Positions 11,990 through 21,524 of a stretch of 64,000 nt of DNA are shown here, one piece after another. Positions within the stretch are counted from its first letter, which is position 1. Each line of letters opens with the position of its first letter. Source of the DNA: Atriophallophorus winterbourni (Eukaryota > Platyhelminthes > Trematoda > Plagiorchiida > Microphallidae). The stretch is taken from contig JACCGJ010001824.1 in NCBI GenBank assembly GCA_013407085.1, positions 1-64,000 on the forward strand, in the 5' to 3' direction. Below the pieces are notes generated by a model. The model saw only the letters and a list, made by a program, of their open reading frames with translations. It was not told the DNA's origin and ran no database searches. The translations under genes were made by a program, and so were the position numbers.

Positions 11990-12031
11990 CCCCACGACCG
12001 GTTTCGTGCTGTTTGCACTCATCAGGCAGGA
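11990..12031 (-). ncRNA. Type I hammerhead ribozyme, intact core
   Basis: In minus-strand sense: stem I strand TCCTGC, the conserved CTGATGA (12025-12019), stem II GTGC/GCAC closed by an AAACA loop, the conserved GAAA (12005-12002), and a minimal stem III ACC/GGT with no loop, followed by C17 at 11996. Then comes the other stem I strand GTGGGG (11995-11990), which pairs over six positions with the first (three Watson-Crick, three wobble). Cleavage is predicted between 11996 and 11995. All core nucleotides of the family are present. A stem III this short is typical of hammerheads in Penelope-like elements and retrozymes, which often act as dimers. Confidence 0.75.
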
Positions 12032-12049
12032 ATATGAAATCCAGAATTT

Positions 12050-12400
12050 ATCCGCGGTTATAAAACATAACAATCATAGAATTGTCCACAGAAAACGACT
12101 AGCTTTCCGGTTATTTTTGTAGGGTTGGGTTCGGTTTTTAATGACTCCGACACCAAAATCCACGCTCATTTTCATCGTCCACTCGTCGCTTGACATTATT
12201 TTCTATGTAATATGATCAAGACGGTTGACCAGTCTCTAGGTGAAGAAAGGAACACTTTCGGTTATGTATTGTAATTAAACACTCTTTAAACCACTCTTTA
12301 AACTTCCTGTAGACTTTCGCATTGCTCAGAAGTTGATGTTAGAAATTATTATTCGGGATTTTTCACGAACAGCAAAAGCATTAATTAATTAATTGTTTTA
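12050..12400. other. No gene recognised
   Basis: AT-rich sequence between the hammerhead repeat and a LINE fragment; no feature seen. Confidence 0.4.
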
Positions 12401-12800
12401 TACAGTAGCGACAGCATAACCGGCTTTCGAGGACAGCGGAACTCACAACTCTTAGTTTATTAGAGACGTCATTGACGCAAGCTGGATTTCCCATCAGAAC
12501 ATAAATTTCGCTATCCAATCAAGCACAGATCTATATTTTAAATTCTAAGGGTAGTGATTCGGCGGTTATATGGTACGCGGCGAAAGACCTTCATAACGTT
12601 AATACAAATCACAATAACCGAACCACCTGCATCAATTATCTCGCACCAGAGCTTGCCCTCTGTTATTAGATTCGAAACACATAACCTAGTTTTAGTAAAC
12701 TCATGCTGTTCCGCGTTCAAACTTTTCGATTTAAAATGAAATTATCACATTTATCTGTCACTATTTGTTCCAACTTGTTTCAAACTATCTTTATATATAA
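12400..12800 (-). pseudogene. LINE reverse transcriptase fragment
   Basis: The minus strand frame at 12720-12540 reads QHEFTKTRLCVSNLI, a slightly mutated QHGFxKGRSCxSNLL box, followed by IIDAGGSVIVICINVMKVFRRVPYN, corresponding to VDAGxxVDVIYLDFSKAFDRVPHN. The catalytic first aspartate (LDF) is lost (INV). Neither the FADD box nor an endonuclease is found nearby, so only the first third of the RT survives. Confidence 0.65.
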
Positions 12801-12809
12801 TACGTTCGT

Positions 12810-13560
12810 TGTAAACTGATGAATTAGAATATCCTCCCTTGGACATCAGTTTGTGACCGTTTATTTTCAGCAATTCGGCACTCGAGCGAAATTCATGAAA
12901 TATTGGAATATACAAGAAACCGGAGCCTCAATGTTGTAGTCTCTGAGCAGACACAGGTGGGATCATTCCAATTTCATCTACGGTGTGGAAGTACAAATTT
13001 GCACTCGCAGACTTTTTGATCTTATTCCTCACTCTATTGTCGGATTTAGACAGTTCTTATATCATTGAACTTATCTTAACTTCCACAGTCGGAATACACC
13101 AATTTTAAGTCTGATAAATGTGTATCCTTGAAGATCAACATTTTCTAGTTTCAACCCAAAGTTAACAACGCGTACAACACTGCTTGCAATTCAGAATAAC
13201 GTACCAACGCAAACACCGTCAGGAAGTTCTTGTTATCTTAAATTTATTGACAGTTGTGTCAACACTGTCGGATTAAAACCCACAGAACAGCGTTACGTAA
13301 AAGTGTATGTCTTTTAGCATCCGTTGGATCGCACTGAATCTCATTCGTTCGTTGTTCACTCCACCGGCAGCCAACGATCGACCAACGGCCCAGTGTATCA
13401 ACTCGCTCTCGCAAAATAGTAACGATGGCGGATAACGTGACCTTAAACAGACCTGAAGACGAAAAGCTGTTAAGTACCAGTTAAATGTTACTTGTGTTCG
13501 ATTGCTATTCATGAGAACTATGAAAAATTAATATCATCCGAGACAGTGACTAATTAATAA
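12810..13560. other. No gene recognised
   Basis: No confident feature. A minus open frame at 13273-13512 has no recognisable domain. Confidence 0.4.
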
Positions 13561-13569
13561 TGGCAAATT

Positions 13570-14840
13570 ACCAGGCATCTGTTATACTTGTAATCCATGC
13601 AGAGAGAAAGTATCTAGTGATTTATCCAGAGTTGAAAACTCTGATCCACTTATGGAAAGACGTATGCTCGCTGTTCAGGTAAACCATAAACGGGTTGAAA
13701 ATGCGTTAGTGTCCTTTCAATCATTTCGTGTCAGAAAGCGCAAAAGCCAGTTGAAAACAGTCCTTAACCACGTGAACACTGCTTGCTTCAGAAATCAATC
13801 AAAGTCCCTTCCAACAACTCGGTACGACCAATGATACTGTGAAGCAGATCAGTAGTCAATCGAAAAAAGTGTTAAATTATCGGAGGATGTGTAGAAGCTA
13901 AAAGCGGAGAGTTTGAACACGAAAATTCTCGAAGAGACAAAAATGGAAGATCTGACGGTAATTTGTAGTAATATCATTGAATCAACTACGCCGTCGCTAA
14001 AGCAACGCGAAGCAGATGACAGGAAACATTGTAACGACCTTTGTCAAAGCTTATGTATCACTGCCTCTCCTGCGTCGTGGACCCGATTATTTAGACCCCC
14101 GAACTAACTTCATGCTAACTCACCGAGGTTACTACGTGTAGTACTAACGTCTGTGCAAGATGTAGAAAATATCTCGCTCGCCTCATCCATTTTAGTTGCA
14201 ATCAAATCCGCTGTAAGAATATTTCCCGATATTCCGTGGGAAGAATGACAAATTCGTCGTAATAATCCGGAACTAGCAAAAGAGGCTATAAATCGCCCAG
14301 TTGGTATCGTTCTTGGTGTGCCCAGTTCGAACGAAGAAGAATCTGGTAAGCAACTGCAGTGAATGAAGAATTTTGCGAGAAATCCTAGGTTTAAAGGACA
14401 TAATAACTATTCACGTAATGCGCCATAAGCCAAAAAAGTAAACGCAACTGCCTCCTCGAGTCAAGATATCATTCCGCACAGACGAAATGAATGATAGAAT
14501 ACTCGAGGCGTCATATCAATGCCGAAAACTAGCACATCCTGAAATTCGTATTCGGGCTGTATACGACATTAATCGCACGAACATGAATGTTCCCCAGATG
14601 ATTTCGCCACCCAGATATCCGCATGCACCCGAGACAAAAAATGTGAAGTAGCCGACCAATTCTGGGTTGGCGAATCCACTACTATGAGTTCTTTATCTGC
14701 CCCAAAAATAAAATCTCTAATATGCTGTTACACCCATGCTCAGGGCATTCTGAGCAAGTTTACTGAAATTTATTCACGTGCGACCTCTTGGGATTTGATT
14801 GCAGTGACAGAAACCTGGTTGAGTAATTCCGTTGTTCAGA
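13570..14840 (+). mobile_element. CR1-like LINE, 5' part: ORF1 and start of endonuclease
   Basis: Plus-strand reading gives a broken ORF1: CNPCRERKYLVIYPEL near 13600, a coiled-coil-like stretch near 13910-14000, and a C-terminal block near 14390-14640 (DIITIHVMRHKPK, PPRVKISFRT, CRKLAHPEIRIRAVYDI). From 14700 the endonuclease begins (CCYTHAQGILSKFTEIY, then WDLIAVTETWLSNS, holding the catalytic E of the VTETW motif). It stops near 14840, where a Penelope-like element is inserted in the opposite orientation, and resumes at about 16105. The element therefore predates that insertion. Stops and frameshifts are frequent. Confidence 0.65.
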
Positions 14841-16100
14841 TGGTGTTAGCCGAGCTTGTGTAGTTGTTGGTGGACGTTTCGTCATCAGGCTAGATGACAT
14901 CATCAGCAGAACTTCTTTCGAAGTGACTTGAAATTGGTATTCATTGGTTTTTATAAGGTCCGTCTGTCCATTCGCCATCACGCCCGTCGGTTGGTGGAAT
15001 TCATGTGTCCATCGCGTTTTCATTGGTCCATAGGTTGTAGCCAATTGAAGGTGCTGGTTAATCGATGTCGTTGTTGAGTGCCACGCTTCGATGAATTCTC
15101 GCGCTCGTCGGTCGTTTTCTTTGGCCAAAATCCTCGCGTTGTCCCAATCGAATTGATGTCCGAATTGATCAACATGTATTGAAATCAGTGACCTTGGGTC
15201 GTGCCTTCGTACAGCTAACCGGTGTTCGTGTATTCTTGTGCTTAGCTTGCGGCCGGTTTGTCCGATGTAGTTCTTCTCGCAATCTCTGCACGTAATCTTG
15301 TAGACAATATTCGATTGTTCTTCTTTCGCAAATTTGTCTTTCATATTGTTGAAGTGGTTGCGTAATATTGACACGGGTTTGTGCGCGACCTCTATTCCAA
15401 ATGGCCGAAGGACTCGAGCTGCGATTTCTGATATGTTCTGCACATACGAAAGAGCGCGTCTGACTCTGTTTTCATCATCGTTTCTGTGCTGGGTACGGTT
15501 GAACTTGTTGCGTAGTACGAAGCTTCTTGGGTATCCATTTCTCTGGAACACTTTGAACAAGTATTCTTCTTCTTGTCTTCTCAGTTCCGGCGTGCTGCAA
15601 TGTGTTGCAGCTCTTTTGAATAGCGTTCTAACGCAGCTGCGTTTATGGCTGGTTGGATGCTTGCTGTGATAGTTCAAGATTTGATCTGTGTGCGTGTTCT
15701 TCCTGTAGACACTGGTTTCCAAATTTCCTTCGCTTGTTCGTCTCACTTGAACGTCCAGGAATGTCAGGCAGCCGTCAGCTTCAGTTTCTCTGGTAAATTG
15801 GATTCCTCTGAATACACAGTTCAGTAGTCGATGTGATTCGTCCAGTTCAGTTCTTTTTATGATCACAAATGTATCGTCCACATAGCGGATCCATAAATTT
15901 GGCCGTATTATTGGTACAGCGATTCGTTCCAAACGTTGCATGACTGCTTCGGCAATTAGGCTGGAAATCGGTGATCCCATTGGTGTTCCTCGAATCTGCT
16001 CGTAGATTTTACCATTGAACTTGAAGTGTGTTTGCAGGCACAGCTCGATCAATTCCGTACACAATTCTGAACTCACAATCCCATACATAATGATTTACAG
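14760..16100 (-). mobile_element. Penelope-like element, 5'-truncated (RT and GIY-YIG)
   Basis: A 442-codon open frame starts at 16088. Residues 34-50 (RGTPMGSPISSLIAEAV) and 67-75 (IRYVDDTFV, the YVDD catalytic site) are the second half of a Penelope-type reverse transcriptase; the first half is missing. A linker rich in basic residues follows. Residues 261-345 are a GIY-YIG endonuclease: VYKITCRDCEKNYIGQTGR, then RIHEHR and REFIEAWH, with the expected Y, Y-I-G, R and E. An in-frame stop lies just upstream of the ATG, so this is truncation and not a missed start. The element portion probably ends near 14841; the last 25 or so codons read into the host LINE. It lies inside the endonuclease domain of a LINE on the plus strand. 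The ORF itself is undamaged. Confidence 0.85.
14873..14906 (-). ncRNA. Hammerhead-like core in the Penelope 3' region
   Basis: In minus-strand sense: CTGATGA (14906-14900), one extra T, a perfect six-base stem II GTCATC/GATGAC with a TAGCCT loop, then GAAA (14880-14877) and ACGTC, giving a minimal stem III and C17 at 14873. Penelope-like elements are known to carry type I hammerheads in their terminal repeats. Against it, a T sits between the core and stem II, and flanking sequences pair poorly as stem I (only two pairs). It also overlaps the coding sequence for about VLLMMSSSLMTKRP at the end of the ORF. Confidence 0.5.
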
Positions 16101-16104
16101 AAAA

Positions 16105-18672
16105 CATTTTACAGAAAACAAAAGGTGGCGATGTCCTCCTCTATTTATATGAAAGCATCAACTGCACCATACGTTTTTCTTCTGAGCTAGATGTCCTAGT
16201 GTTTAGCTCTATTGACCTGCACAATAACCGTAGGTGACTCATAGCATTGATTTATCGCCCTTCTTCATCATCTGCCGCGGACATTGCTCTAATTAACGCA
16301 ATGCATTTTGTCTTGAAGCTCCCCTACTCACATTCGCACCTGTTCGGCGATTGTAATGTACCGACAATTGCCACACGCATTACGGGTAATGATTTCTTCA
16401 AAAGCTTTCTTCAAGAAATGATGACTTGCGCCCTACTTTACAACATGTGCAACAGCCAACGCGATTTTTATCAGAACAAACCCATCTACCTTGGACCTCA
16501 TACTCACAAACTAAGAACTCATGATCTAATCTGTTTCTTATACAGCTCCACTAGGATTGAGTGATCATGTTGTCATGACACTTGATTATATCTATCAATA
16601 CCAGCCAGTAGAGAATAGTCAACGAACATATACAACTGTGAACCATGACTTTCTTTAAGCTTTTTATCACCGCCAATTGATGGGAATTCCTTGAACTCAC
16701 ATCAGCTCAGGAAATAAGGGAAACGTTTTACAACCAACTCCGTACCATCATTGATTTATCATCAAACATAAAAATAATAAGCGACAAACAGTGTCCAAAA
16801 AGCCTCTTAGGGGCAGTATGCGGAAATGTATGTGTAAACGTGACAAGACCTGGTATAAGTACTTGGTGCAACCAAACCTTATTGCAAATAAGTGTGTCTG
16901 CCTCATTCGAAATGATAGAAAATATTACCAAATCAGTCTAGTCAAAAAATTTGTTATGAATCCCACAGTATTGTACAAACACGCCAACGACCTCCGGAAT
17001 GTTAAAATGGGAATAAGGCCACTAGCCTCTGCTGCTGGCATAGTGACATCAATTAATGATTGTGTAAACGTTTTTCGACAATAATTTGCACCAGTAATCT
17101 CACAAGTGTTCGAACAGAGCTATGTTCCAGAAACTTGGAAAACTGCCTTGATTAGTCCCATCTACAAGGGTGGCGAGCGAAACAATCCGATAGGCTCACT
17201 AAACCTGATCTTACTGTCTTTACCTGATGACGGCAAACAGCCAGAAACCGGTAGTGGTCTGTAAGGGATGGGGATGTGATCACTACAGTACATATCGTCC
17301 GATAACTTTACTACCAGTGCTATCAAAAGTAATGGAGTCCATCATAGCTGATACCTTGTGGAATCACTTTAAGATTGATAATTTAATCTCCGAAGCACAG
17401 CGTGGATTCAGGAAAAAACGATCTTGCCTGACAAACTTGCTGTTAGCAAACGAAACCTGGTCTGAGCTACTGGACGCTGGCAACTCCTTAGACGTAATCT
17501 ATATTGATTTCTCAAAATCATTTGATCGTGTCAATCACGAACTGCACTTGTCGAAACTCTATGCATGAATTAACGAATTGTTAATATCTCGTGTGATGTA
17601 CGTGCGAGTGAAAAATGATATATCCGAGTCGACTCAAATTGCCCGTGGTGTCCCACAAGGATCAGCCCTCGAACAGCTCTTGTTTATAATATATATTAAC
17701 GACTTAGCTACTATAGTATAGTCACAAGTGCTTATTAATGCTGATGACGCAAAGCTTTGGCGCAGGATAAACTCCACAGCAGATATTCAGAACCTGCCTG
17801 ATACCCATTTAACGAAATACCACTGAATGCATCGAAATGCAGCTTATTATCACTCAACAAGTTCGACAGTCATGCAAAGCAATCAGGTCGTTTTGTAGCA
17901 TAATACAATAAGTAACATTGCTGATTCGCCTTCATATTTTTATGCCATCAGCAAACAGAAGCATCTTACAGTCGTTTCGTATTGGTAAATCGTTCATGGT
18001 ATACAAAAAGTCCTGTAAAAACATTAGCACTGCTCAGAAGGATCATCGGTAGGTTCCAGAAAGCAGGTACTCCCACGGATAATTAACACCCATATCAGGG
18101 CAACAATGGATTACGCTATTCAAGCATGGTCCCATGGTTGCAGAATGACATGGCCTTGCTGCAGTGCGTATACTACAACGCTACAAAACTGGTGACCGGA
18201 CCATACAACAGGCCATACGAGGAGAGGATTGCAACTCTGAAGCTATTTGACTTTTCGTAGCGTCGTGTCAGGGGTGACTTGATCCTGCTGTTCAAAATTC
18301 TGCATACAGTGGATCACCCACTTGAACTCCTGGATCATCGGCAAGAAGCACGTGCTAGAAGATCTCATGGCTAGAACTTACCTATTCCACACTCTAGATC
18401 AAATTGTTGAAGGTTCTTCTTTGCTGTTCGAGTTTGTTTTATATGGAACTCTCTGCCGTCGCATATCATGTGTGCATCAAGCCTAAACATGTTCATGGCT
18501 GAACTTTGCAAGTATATGTTGACCAAATCCCATCTCGTACCTCAAAACATAAGCTGACTTTCTTTATTGACAAAACTGCTTTGTTGTTTTTATGCATTCC
18601 CTATATATTTAATCTATATTTACTGTTAATGTATTTGCTTTGTTGGCCATTAATACTTTGAATTATTTTGAA
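16105..18672 (+). mobile_element. CR1-like LINE, 3' part: endonuclease end, RT and tail
   Basis: This continues the element cut by the Penelope insertion. LLYLYESINCTI follows at 16140, then ALIYRPSSSS and HLFGDCNVPTI (YRPPSS and GDFNxP blocks) at 16245-16370. RT boxes: WKTALISPIYKGGERNNP at 17140, TYRPITLLPVLSKVME at 17290, AQRGFRKKRSCLTNLLLA at 17395, IYIDFSKSFDRVNHE at 17500, GVPQGSALEQLLFIIYINDL at 17650 and NADDAKLWR at 17735, where FADD has become NADD. About 95 extra bases split the KGG and YRP boxes near 17190-17285. The C-terminal THIRATMDYAIQAW lies at 18090. The copy ends at about 18672 in TTGGCCATTAA followed by TTTGAATTATTTTGAATG. Confidence 0.75.
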
Positions 18673-19000
18673 TGTAGATCAGGAACAATATTGGTCCAAG
18701 CACCGATCCTTGTGGATCACCGCTAGTGACATCAATTTGCTTTGACAATAGGCCATCCACACGAACACTTATTTATCTGTTGCTAAGGTAATCACGAATC
18801 CATTCATATAATTTTCCAACAATATCCTGATTCTGTAGTTTTTCAATAGCAATTTATGATCGAGTCTGTCGAAAGCTTTAGAAATGTGAAGGTAGCATGC
18901 ATGAATACGTCCGCCTGCATCTATAACACTCGTCTAGTCGTCCAAACTTATTAGCAAGTTTGTTAGACAAGAATCCGTGTTGGAACCCGTGTTGAACAAA
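18672..19000 (-). pseudogene. LINE reverse transcriptase fragment
   Basis: From about 18990 downward the minus strand reads QHGFLSNKLANKF, then YLHISKAFDRLDHKLLL near 18880, and SVRVDGLLSK followed by VTSGDPQGSVLGPILFLI at 18740-18675. These are three consecutive RT boxes with few changes, although a frameshift separates the first from the second. The frame ends exactly where the tail of the neighbouring plus-strand LINE begins (18672), so that LINE probably inserted here and displaced the FADD part. The missing half was not found on the other side. Confidence 0.7.
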
Positions 19001-19004
19001 TGAC

Positions 19005-19350
19005 AGAAGAAAAAGAAGGACGAAGAGCTTTTCGAAACTTTTCGAAATTTCAGCTTCGGACCAGCGGTAAAACAAAACAAATACTTTACAAGTTAGACAT
19101 AACAGAAAAATATTCGTAGAAAATATACACATGATATCAACGAGATTAATTCGAACGTAATTGTTGCCTTTGGCAAAGGTATAGTGCCGTTTCGGGATTA
19201 TTCAATAATATCATCATAAGAAATAGAGCATGCGTGTGAAATGATCTTGATGTAATGTTTGAGTAACACAAAGTCTTTTGAAAAAAGTGCGGGGAAAATA
19301 ACAGATGAGCAGTTTCGAATATGAGGTAATATACGAGAGAATATGAAGTG
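19005..19350. other. No gene recognised
   Basis: Possibly a worn upstream part of the minus-strand LINE at 18.7-19.0 kb; no motif supports it. Confidence 0.35.
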
Positions 19351-19354
19351 AGAT

Positions 19355-19475
19355 TGAAACATTGGAGGAATGGTAAAAAAGTTGCGATTGTATGCCACTG
19401 AATGATAAGGTTGGTATGACCATGTGTCTACATAGGGTTTAAATCTATGATCATGAACAAAAATGCGCCCATGTA
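19355..19475 (-). repeat. Fragment of the hammerhead repeat body, without ribozyme
   Basis: The plus-strand sequence from GGAGGAATGGTAAA through TGTATGCCACTG, GATAAGGTTGGTATGACC and GATCATGAACAAAA follows the body of the tandem unit at 11840-11965 base for base with scattered changes. Homology stops before the hammerhead, so this copy lacks the ribozyme. RNA-sense orientation is minus, as at 11.7-12.0 kb. Confidence 0.6.
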
Positions 19476-19479
19476 TCAT

Positions 19480-20690
19480 ACAAAAATCTCACCAACGAGC
19501 ATTAGCGCTCTCGAAAGTTGACTTTCGATGGACTGAACAGATAAATGACCACCGCGGTTTTCATTATGCGTCTGTGGTTTGCCATTCCCGCGCATCGGAA
19601 ACAAAGCATACGTTGCATCCGATTGACGGACAGCATGCGACATCACGCGTATGGATAGCTGTCACTCATATGGTCGATCAGATAAAATCAGGTTAGCCGC
19701 ATTAAAGGGAGATGTGCTTTACCTGCCCCGGTCGTCACTCGCTTGTTTGTCTAAGCCAACAAGTGTTTCATTTCACTTCGTTTAGACCTCATCTTGTTCC
19801 ATTGAAACCAATCGAATTCACATATTCCCCGTCAATACGATGTTGTTCTTGTTGTTGTCTCGGGCCGTAACATGCCAATTTAAGTTGACCGCATGCTAGC
19901 CATAGACAGAAGCGCAGCGGGACATGTGCACATGTACAACGAACACGCTTTCGAAAGAATAACTTAATTATTATCGTTATTATTCAGCCCATTTGAATGT
20001 AATAATTAGTTTTCTGGCCGGGTTTTGTACATGATCTAATCTGAGCGGTGACGGTGGAGGGATTTCAAAAATCGAATACAAGAAAACCATACACGGATGG
20101 GTTACCTGCTGTGACCCGAGATATGGGTTGCTATGTTAAAGCAAAAACCTGTGGAGAAGTTAAACCCTCTCCAACCCAAACGTTCCATATGGTCCTCTTA
20201 TCAATTCATTTTATCAATGCATGCAAATCCATATGGACATCATGTCGGAAATGATTTTTTGTTTTTTATTTACAAAAGTCAACTCAATTCGCGGAAAATC
20301 AGCATGCGGAGTTTATCGCATCATTTTGGCTCAAAATCAACGAAAATTAAAACCAAAATTATTTGCGCTCTACTTCTTGTTAATAATAATAACAATACTG
20401 CAGACGATCGCAGGCTATTGCTTTTGCTGGGATTCTACAAGTGGAGTTATGTACCATTTATTTTAGCCATTGTAGAATAGCAAACCTTATACCGATCAAA
20501 GTAAAATGTAGCAGGTACTGGACCGCTGCCGATAGGCATTCCACACTGTTTTAGCAGCAGTGTTGCTGAATATGTTTGATTAATAATCTTAATTCAGAGG
20601 GTAGGGTGCGAGGTACAATTTATTAAACCTTTCGCGAAATACACATTTAGGGTAGGACAGCATTGAGCATTGGTTCATTATGCTATGCAG
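19480..20690. other. No gene recognised
   Basis: Open frames at 20048-20254 and 20133-20480 show no known domain. A short AAT/AAC run lies near 20383. Confidence 0.4.
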
Positions 20691-20890
20691 AAACTCGATC
20701 GAGATAAATAAGATGATGAGTGCAAACAGCACGAAACCGGCTGTGGAGTGTGTGTAATAGGAATGCATGCAAATATGCATTTTTGTTCATGATCATGAGT
20801 TCAAACCATATCCACATGTGTTTGGACACGTGATTGAACAGGTTGATTCTGCCAACCTTATCCAACAGTGGCATAAAAACGTAATTTGAA
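20690..20890 (+). repeat. Hammerhead-bearing repeat, plus-strand copy
   Basis: The sequence from the ribozyme at 20713 through GAATGCATGCAAAT, TTTGGACACGTGATT and CCTTATCCAACAGTGGCAT is the reverse complement of 11865-12025, with scattered changes. It extends past the body into unrelated sequence near 20885. The ribozyme (20713-20746) has ATGATGA in place of CTGATGA, intact GTGC/GCAC stem II with the AAACA loop, GAAA, and ACCGGCT in place of ACCGGTC, so it should be inactive. GAGTTCAAACC near 20798 is close to a pol III B box. Confidence 0.65.
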
Positions 20891-20894
20891 CTGA

Positions 20895-21195
20895 TTTGAA
20901 AGAATTTGGTGATTTCGTCTCCATCAGAGGTTGAAGACGATTTTGGTCTGAACAAAGTCTACGAGAAGACATCTAAGGCAATCGAACTTATCAATAGAAA
21001 TGATATATTTATCGCGGTTCAGTTTCACATTACATTGTTTGAAACGAGAGAGCGGAGCTCTAACATGCGTTGATTATGAATGATAATGTTGTCTTGATAA
21101 ACTGGGATACACTCAACAATGTTTATCATCACATCTTGAAACACAGTCGGTTAAACAGATTCTCTAAAGGGAATACACGTTTAACGATATCAAGA
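20895..21195. other. No gene recognised
   Basis: No feature seen. Confidence 0.35.
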
Positions 21196-21199
21196 TTAA

Positions 21200-21520
21200 A
21201 GAATTTATGGTCACGAAAAGCACATAGCTTCAAAATTACCATAGCATAGTAAATATTTGTTCATTAAAAAGAAATAACAATGTCACGAATTCTTACTATG
21301 AGTCAATGCGCAAGTGTCGTCAGATCGTTATGCTAAAAATACGTGTCCAAATTTTGAATGAAAGTTTCGACGCTGGGAGCGGTAACAATAGTTTCGGGGG
21401 GGGCATTCAAAAGGAAACAAACACGTACAGAATAAAAATATCGGCGTCAGATAATACGGGAATGGGTAGTGTCGCTGAGTGGCAGCGTGTATGTTGTGAC
21501 TCACAGTATTCGAGTTAATA
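21200..21520 (-). mobile_element. LINE 3' end (C-terminus and 3' UTR)
   Basis: On the minus strand, ETIVTAPSVETFIQNLDTYF near 21400-21345 matches the last motif of LINE ORF2 (VVxAPSVxxFKxxLDxH), preceded in another frame by FYSVRVCF. It is followed by the 3' UTR block also present at 25.38 and 25.95 kb (plus-strand reading: AAAAGCACATAGCTT then ACCATAGCATA). A run of eight G lies at the frame change near 21400. Confidence 0.6.
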
Positions 21521-21524
21521 TTTT

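Larger units (their letters stand above)
11700..12045 (-). repeat. Tandem hammerhead-bearing repeat (Sm-alpha/retrozyme-like)
   Basis: Two copies of a unit lie head to tail. The block AAATACTCATTTGC with its hammerhead sequence occurs at 11721-11800 and again at 11958-12031, a spacing of 230 bases measured at the ribozymes and 237 at the block. The RNA-sense strand is minus. Between the ribozymes lies a body containing TGGATAAGGCTGGTACGACC (plus-strand reading) that is found again near 19355-19475 and, inverted, at 20760-20880. The size, the hammerhead and the tandem arrangement recall schistosome Sm-alpha repeats and retrozymes. The unit has no ORF. A GGTTTAACCC block near 11930-11941 resembles a pol III B box, which is only suggestive. 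Confidence 0.7.
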
